In this document: positions 49,701 through 58,700 of the stretch, in pieces
Numbering within the stretch: position 1 is the first letter of the stretch
How the letters are laid out: the number at the start of each line of letters is the position of its first letter
From: Actinernus sp. WN-2022
Lineage: Eukaryota; Cnidaria; Anthozoa; Actiniaria; Actinernidae
DNA: 64,000 bases
Reading direction: 5' to 3'
Assembly: GCA_030867875.1 (NCBI GenBank)
Contig: JAOWCC010001634.1
Location: 138,962,365-139,026,364 of the forward strand
Notes under the pieces: generated by a model
Databases searched by the model: none
Seen by the model: only the letters and a program-made list of their open reading frames with translations
Told to the model about the DNA's origin: nothing
Position numbers and translations under genes: made by a program

Positions 49701-52700
49701 TGATGACTGGATGGTTAACAACCGGCTACGATTGAATGATGACAAGACTGAGCTTATTGTTTTGAGCTCCCGGTTTAAACCACGACCAAGTATTACATCT
49801 GTTGAAGTGGGTGATGATACGATCAGACACCGGTCTACTGTTCGTAACCTAGGCGTTATACTTGATGAGTCCATGTCCCACGGAGATCATGTCAGTAGCA
49901 TATGTAAATCTGGACACTATCACCTTAGGAATATAGGGAAAATTAGGAAATACCTTGATGAAAAATCAACTGAAACTCTTATACATGCGTTCGTTACTGC
50001 AAAACTAGATTATTGTAATTCACTTCTTCATGGACTCACTAAGCATCAATTAGATAGAATGCAGTCAGTATTAAATACAGCTGCTCGCATCGTTACACTT
50101 ACACGTAAATATGATCACATAACCCCAGTTCTAATTAGATTGCACTGGCTGCCAGTCTCACAGCGCATAATTTTTAAGGTTTTACTATTAGTTTATAAGG
50201 CCCTTAATGGCCTATCGCCACAATATATTACAGAACTACTCAAATATCGCCCTAATGTTCGCACGCTGCGCTCTACTGAACAGAAATTATTAGTCATTCC
50301 TAAGTCACGCACAGTCTCATATGGTGACAGAGCTTTTTCTGTAGTGGGTCCAAAAGTCTGGAATACATTACCGTTATCAATCCGCCTCTCACCAAATGTA
50401 GATATTTTTAAAAAGTCACTAAAGACACATCTTTTTAAACTAGCCTATAATTGATGTACAATATTTTAATTTGATTTGATTTTAATTTCTTACGTCATTG
50501 TCCATAGGGAAAATTTTTAGGTTGATTATTTTTAAAAATATTGTAAATAGGTTATTTCATTTTAGTTTTAATTATTCAATTCTTTATATAATATTCAATG
50601 TAAAGCGCCATGAAAAATTAGTTGATATGGCGCTATATAAATAAACTTATTATTATTATTATTATTATTATTATCTATAATTTTCTAGGGATTGAAAACA
50701 AATTTTCTAGCCAGTATTTCAGAAAACAATTTGCTTGGGACAATTTTTTCAAATCCGAATGTTTTAGGCTAACTTACTCTCCCGAAAAGCTTTTAAACCG
50801 AAAACTTCGTTGGGTGCCCTTGTCTTTTCTGTGACGTGTTTCATTGCTCAGTTAGATTAACTTTACACACTCAGTGGCATCCTTTTTTCAATTCCGGAAA
50901 GGCCAGTTCATCACCACACACTCAGGCAGTAGTTATACCTCTAACAGTAAACTAGCTAACGTTGACAAACGTAATAGTTGTTAGACATTTTTTATTCAAT
51001 CACCAGGGCCAAGTTATTCCTTCTCTAACCTTTCTCAAGTACTTGCTTATTATCCTGCCCTGTGGTCGAGGCTTGGTTACCAATGTCTTGTTACATGTCA
51101 GTCCAGTTTTCTCGCTGGTCACGTCAACTCCGTCCCGCAGTGCATTCTGGACTGCCTCGACGACGACGAAAACTCCGTCAATCACTCGACCTACTGAGGG
51201 CTGCAAAACAAAACACTGTAATTAACATTGTAAGAATTCCTCCCTTTTAGGCGAAATACTAATTTCGTAATATTAAGCTTTATTATACGAATATGACGTA
51301 ATTTTACTATATTAGGTCAGCGTATTACCCACTAGATTGTCGTATTACCTCTAGTAAACCAGATCATATAAACAAATTCAAGTGTCGTATAAGGGACCGG
51401 TCATTGATTACAGGTGGAAAGGGGGGCTGGTGCACAAAGGGGGTGGGTCCCCAATTATCATGCAGCAAATTAGGGGGGCCATAGTAAGCTAGAGGGGAAT
51501 TGGGGGGAGGGGTCATCAACAATTGAGCATGGCGTTTTTCATTTGCACCAGCCTCCCCACCCTCTAATTAATGATCAGTCCCTAATAAATATCTCATATC
51601 TCATTAGACGATTTTTCAGGTAACACTGACTGACATTTTACTCGTTGCTTGTATTTTTCCTCACCCCTGCAGGATGCGGAAAATAGATTCGCAAATCTTA
51701 AAATATCAACCCGTATTACCTGAAAAACCTACCCTAGGTCCAGGTCACACACCATATGAGTCACGCACCTAATGCCACGCGCGCACAGAGCTTGAGAGTG
51801 ACGATGCTAATTTAACTATGGCCTACATCTCTGAACGTACAAATCCTCTATGTCTGAGTGTGTAGGATATTGTTGATTTTGGAGTAATGATTGTAGGTGT
51901 TTATATTTCATACCAGATACCATAGCGCATACGTCGATCGATATCATAAAATACTGTTCTCTGAAAAGATAATATCCGCAGGAAACTATTATAGAACACT
52001 TTCATAATGCGTATTCCCGTTTCAATAGTTTATCCACATGTACAGAAAACATTATCATTACCACGTGAAAGAGTATGCCGGCATTAGTGATCGTGTAAAA
52101 TGTGAGTGCTGTAGCTTACAAGAGAGCATAAGTAAGAGGGAACCTTGTAGTGCGGTGTGCGATGATAATGTCGAATAAAATCTATTTATAGTAATAGGAA
52201 GCAGCTGAAGTAAAGGGAGGGAGCGAGCGAGCGCGCGACAACATTCTCATGGCGCGAAAATATTTTCCCGCCATGAGGCATTGAGCATGAAATCATGTTG
52301 AATAAACTCCATCTCTATGGAATCCAGGTAAATAAATGTATTCTATTCCGGAGCTATCTCTTCTGTCGCACGCAGTATGTCAACATAAGCGGTGCAACTT
52401 CGTCTTCCAGGAAGGTCGAACTAGGAGTACCACAGTTCCGTCCTAGGTCCCATATTGTTTCTCATGTTTATCAATGATCTGCCGTGTCAAATCGAGCACT
52501 CCATGGTAGATATTTATGCAGATGATACTACACTTAGCTGTTCAGCTGAAGTTTCTGCTGCTCCTCAACCAATTGTTGATGAGCTGCAGAAAGACATCGC
52601 TAATATTGTTACCTGGACCAGAAGTAACAACATGATTCTGAATGAAGCGAAAACAAAAACTATGCTCGTAACAGGTAAACGCCTACTTAAGAAGCTAGAT

Positions 52701-55700
52701 TGTAGTTCTTTGAACCTGCAGATGAATGACCAGAATTTAGAACAGGTTTCGTCCTTCAAACTACTTGGGGTCATTATCGATGGTGAACTAAATGTTAAAG
52801 ACTATGTGGGTACTCTATGCAAGAAAGTATCTCAGCGTATTGCCGTTCTGCGCAAGCCAGGCGATTCCTTCCTCAGAAAGAGCGTATTCTTTACTATAAC
52901 GCCATGATAAAGCAGCTGATTATATATGGCTCTGCCATTTGGTGTTCCACCACCAAAGAGAACCTAAAGAAAGTATCCAGACTACAGAAGAGGGCAGCGC
53001 GTGTAATCTTGGAATCTGACATAACAGAACGAACAGTTGACCTATTTAGAAAGCTTGATTGGATACCACATTACGATGAAGTAAATATCAATCAAGCATA
53101 GCACTCGTGTATAAATGTTTAAATAATAATTGTCCTGGATATCTTATGAACTTGTTAAAAAGGAACGCTGAATTGAATTCAAGCGGAGAAACTCGATACA
53201 AGAATGTTAACTTGATTTGTCCTAAGTATTCAAGAGAATCCGAAGGGGGTCGTTCGTTTGCTGTATGTTCAACGAAACTTTGGAATCAGATCCCATTAGA
53301 CATATTAAGAAAAAAGCCAACTATTAAATCTTTTAACAACAATTTTCTTAAATATTTTAAGAACAGTTACGAAGGCCTGAAACACTTTAATCCGTAATTT
53401 GTATACTTGTACTTTTGAGCGATTGCAGTAAATCCGGTTTTCTGTACATATTTTAACTTTATAGATTTTAGATAATTGTATATTGATAGTTGTATCGTCG
53501 TTCGTAATATTTGTATTTAATTGTTCTATTCTGAATGCTAGTTTTTATATAGCTACGATATTTGCATTTGTTTTCATATTTCGTTGAGGGCCACCAATTT
53601 ATCAGTGTAAACTGTTATGTGTAACCCTCGTTAAATTCTATATTTCGTGCACTCGCGCACTTCTTGACTGCTTCCGGTTACTAAAAATAGATTTGCATTA
53701 GACATCATCGCACGAGCGAGTGTATTGGAGATTCCCTCTCTCACTTATGTTCTCTCGCTATAACTCAACAACAATTCTCTACAGTGCTCTAAAACTGAAC
53801 ACAATGACTAGTTTTAATATTATATTTATGTGCTACCATTAGTATAATCCTCCACATTATGCAAATTAGGAGGTGGCCATTATGAAAGTGGTCAATACAC
53901 TTATTAGATTCATCTTCTTTCAGTCCTACATGGCAAAATATTGGGTGGAGGATTATATGAAAGGGTATAATAACAGTACTTCTTTTTTCCGGTTCGAAAC
54001 CAATGAAATCGCGCGCTCCTCGTCAGAGATTTTTTCATCCGGACCGGCTGGTACCAAAGATTTTTCAAAATTAAAGCTCTTGACGAGATGTTACGTAAAG
54101 GGTACTCTAGTATTGAAAACCTTGTATTGAAATCCTTACAAAAAGGGGAAAGACTGTAGAAATAAATGCCAATAATTTTAGTGAAACAAAGAGCATAAAC
54201 ACTCGAGGGGAGCCAGGGTGGCGCAGTGGTTAAGCGCTTCGCCTCTCTGTCACCTCTGTGACCCAGGTTCGATTCCCGGATCCGGCGCCACATGTGAGTT
54301 GAGTTTGTTGGTATCTCGCCCTTGCTCCGAGGGTTTTTCTCTGGGTTCTCCGGTTTTCCTCCCTCCGCAAAAACCAACGTGCTATATTCCAATTCGATCT
54401 GTGGATTAGCCGGGTGCTGACTTTGATCAGCCCGGCCCCAAGATTGTTTCAGGTCTCGTTAGTAATTCAGAGTCGAGACTTACAAATGTATCGCTTCTGT
54501 ACAAGCGTGCGACTGAATTAACGAAAGCGACCTTATGCGGTCTGTATTGAGAAAGGAGTTTACCCTATAGCTCGGTCATGGAAATGTTTTCAAACCCTCT
54601 GGCAAAGATTTTCTCCATACGGCCCTCTCGGCCGGTAAATAAAATATATATTTCCTTGTCGTGAGTAGGTTATTGTTTAAATACCATATACTAATCTGTC
54701 TAACTGGTACTATCTTGCTCATGATCAATAAGTACGAACTTACTCCTCAAGCAACAGATAATGACGGGTGAATTAAACAGAGAAAAGTTGATAGAATTAC
54801 CTTCATCGGCTGGTCGTGCGTTGCGTATTTCCAGTGTTTGGCGATATTCTGGTTGTACAGTCCTCTACCCATCGCCTGACGAACGCCAATCACACCTCTA
54901 AGGTCACGTGATGCTAAGATGCCATCGGGCATGAGATATTCCTGGGAACCGAAATCAGTGATGACCAATTAGGGAGAGGTAGTATTGATGAATGAAATAC
55001 TAATATTGATCCCAGTAAGGCAGCAAAGAGTATAATTATTCTAACTAAGTGTAATCAGCCACATTTCACATTACTGAGAATGTAAAGGCATGAAAGAGAA
55101 AAGTATAGCATACTGTGTGAAAATGTGGTTCTCGAACCGGGGAGCTGGGGTGACGCAGTGGTTAAGCGCTTCGCCTCTCGCCTCTGTAGCCGGTTCGATG
55201 TGAGTTGAGTTTGTTGGTATCTCGCCCTTGCTCCGAGGGTTTTTCTCCGGATTCTCCGGTTTTCCTCCCTCCACAAACACCAGCACGCTAAATTTCAATT
55301 AGATCTGTGGATTAGCCGGGACCTGGATTTGATCACTATCCCCATGGTTGTTTAGTCATGCAGGTCCCATTAGAACTTTAGAGTTTCGAACCTCGGTCTC
55401 CTTGAACGCAGGAGACTGGTTCACACTAGCAACATTATCATAAGCACAAGCAACATACGCAGACAGTAATGCATTGATCATTAGCAGCGCTTGTTCTTAT
55501 CTCACACCTCTGAGTAGAACAAGTATTGTCTAATGATAAATACGACACCGCGCCTTCGTATGCTGATTGTGCCTATGCTTATGTCGATAGTGAAAACCAG
55601 GCCTATAGAAAGAACATTTGGTTTTGATCGCGGGGGGACACTTATGTTTATGACGTATAATATATGTGCGACAGTGATGTTTATGACGTATAATATATGT

Positions 55701-58700
55701 GCGACAGTGATGTTTATGACGTATAATATATGTGCGACAGTGATGTTTATGACGTATAAGATATGTACGACAGTGATGTTTATGACGTATAATATATGTG
55801 CGACAGTGATGTTTATGACGTATAAGATATGTGCGACAGTGATGTTTATGACGTATAATATATGTGCGACAGTGATGTTTATGACGTATAAGATATGTGC
55901 GACAGTGATGTTTATGACGTATAAGATATGTGCGACAGTGATGTTTATGACGTATAATATATGTGCGACAGTGATGTTTATGACGTATAATATATGTGCG
56001 ACAGTGATGTTTATGACGTATAATATATGTGCGACAGTGATGTTTATGACGTATAATATATGTGCGACAGTGATGTTTATGACGTATAATATATGTGCGA
56101 CAGTGATGTTTATGACGTATAATATATGTGCGACAGTGAAGGGTCTGGGTTTTCTGTTAACGAAATATGAAGAATTCCAGGTTGTGAGATGACTTAGAAA
56201 CTAAATCAGGGATATGCGGTATCTTCGTGCTTCCGTGTTTTCTTGTAACTTGGTTTGGTCATGAGCTTCATTGTGAAGGCGGAAGATCGGTATCAAGTCT
56301 TCCCAGACGCCTGTCCATTTTTGGTTGAAATACGCACGTACGCCTGATATGTCACTCACCAACCGACACAAGCTAAACCGGTTAAGGTTTCACTGAACGG
56401 TTTGTCCCAACCTGAATCACAACCTACGATACCCGTGATTTTAAAGCATTAGTTTTTACCTCGTCTAGAGCGTTGTCAGTGAAGATCCACACCCAGCCGT
56501 GTACCATCTCCATGCTCCGTGCCTCCTCCATGACCGTACTCACGTACCGTGCCCGACATTTGAGCACGATAACACGAGAACCACCTTTTTTAATCAGCTC
56601 AAGACTCAGTTCGACTGACTGGCGGATAACGTCTGGAAACGGAACGAAATATTCCACACTCGTGAACTTTATATTTCGTCCAGTGAGTTCGAGGTAGTCT
56701 TTAAAAGAGCCAAGTCCTTCTCTTCCTACAAAAAAGGGAACAATACACATGAAATATGAAAGACAACTTGTATAATGAACTGGGGGGAAATACTTGGGAA
56801 GATATAATTCAAATAATAACAAACCTTCATGATCTCTCGATGCTAAAACTGCCACTTTTGTCCATTTGAAATGGTCTATCAAGTCTGCAATCGCATTGAA
56901 CTGCGGTGCATCATCAGGACTCATGCGTAGTAGGTATTCAAAGTTACAAGGATTGAAAGACATGGTCAGTCCAGTGGCCAGCGGTGCTATCTGTGGGACT
57001 TGAACCTCGGGGCATAGTCTCTGTATCGTCTGCAGACTGTACACATCGACTGGACCGATTATTACTACAGCATCTCTCTCAATCAAGCTGATGGCTAAAT
57101 GACAGAATTATAATATTAAATTAGACCCTTCTCTTATTTATTTCTGCGCATGCTCGACGAAATCGAATTTCGCGTTCGTTTGTGACTATTCCGGAATAAA
57201 AATAGCCGGAATAGACGGTAATTGCGTTCTATTAGGAGCTATTTCGTATTCGGAATGAACTGAATTGCATTCTGTTCATTCTGCTTCCAGTTGGAAATTT
57301 TTAGCCGGTCCTGAATCTGTTGCCTGCGAGATACATAAAACGCAGTGACGGTAAATCCGCCAACCCCGGGGTATGGGATTTATTCACCTCGGGTGCCGCA
57401 CGACGGTGCAGCCACCAACTGTTCCATCCAAATATAGTTGCGCAATTTCAAAGACAGTTCGTGATCCCTGTTCATGATCCATCTTCCATGCTACTCCTGT
57501 CGTTAAATATGAATTTGAACACCTTTGTTTCATTTGGCCTAACCCAAGCATAATGCTACTCTTCGATAGGAGCTTACGTTTCAAGCCCCGAATCAGAACA
57601 GGAGTCCTCGAGACACGGATTTATTCAGTCAAACCTACGTGCACGTGTTAACGTGGTGACGCGGGCGCGCCACAGTTTTCCCGCCAAAAATGTCCAACAT
57701 TGTGCCTCTTCCATGTAAACCGCTGTTATGTTCATTCTGTTTATTCTGCTGTTCATTTCTAAAACGGATATAATAGATCCCGAAAAGAACACGATTACCG
57801 TCTATTCCAACTATTCGTATTCCGGGATAGTCAGTTATATTCAATATCTCTTCAATGATCATGTAAAAAATGTATTTACTATTACATTAGACTTATTATT
57901 ATTTATAGTTATACATTTCAAATCGACTCCTTTTTGTATATAATCGATGTATGTAACTATTACTAAAAAAATCTTTAGTTCACATCTCGTGTCCTTTATT
58001 TAATTTCTATGATTTCATCAGACAACTCGAAATCTTTGTGCTACTGTGGTTGATGCAGACAGACATTACATTGCTCAGTCTCACTACCTATCTAAGAACT
58101 TAATGAATTGTAGACTTCATATATATTACTCCCTTGTTATTTATCCAGTGTGAATAGTGTGGAATAAATTTTATCATATGACCCGTACGGCCCCGCGCGC
58201 GCTTTCCTTTCAAAATCATTTACAAAAGACACGTGATGAGGGCCGGACGTGTATGGCGTGAGCGGGCCGGAAAAAGCCGTCCGGCCCTGCACAATTTTTT
58301 CTTGCTGTTTTGCGATTTGCATTTCAAAAAAATATGGTCATATGATAAAAACCCTATTGACTAAGTTAGGTCGGACAGGACGGGAAAATATTTGGCTCTC
58401 GGTCATTTTGTACGTCCGCGAGGTCCGTACGTCATGACCTCGAGCCAAATATTTTCCCGTCCGGCCCGACCTAACTCAGTCAATAAGTACCTATTTTATT
58501 TGTCAGTAATTTCTTCTCAAAACTAAGATCATAGATTTAAAAAAAGAAATAATTCTAAAATCGTATGGAATGGTTTAATGCACTATTATGCTAATTTATG
58601 CCAAAGTTATCTTCGAGTTATTAATTAAATTCACTAGACTAAATTGGTAATGATATAATTGGAGGCACTCAATGAAATCGGCTCTCATGGCGGGACTTTG

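Noticed and set aside
48193..49874. Minus-strand frames within the LINE
   Set aside because: They are shadows of the reverse transcriptase frame and show no domain.
55533..56192. 219-codon frame of MFMTY repeats as a real protein
   Set aside because: The frame is almost entirely the 33-bp array. Without the array the flanks have no domain, splice or initiation signals. Kept only as a repeat.
56424..57094. Metabotropic glutamate receptor or another class C GPCR
   Set aside because: Exons 2-7 alone look class C-like because the fold is shared. Exons 9-14 supply S1, pore, M3, S2 and M4 of an ion channel in phase, and no cysteine-rich or seven-helix region is found.
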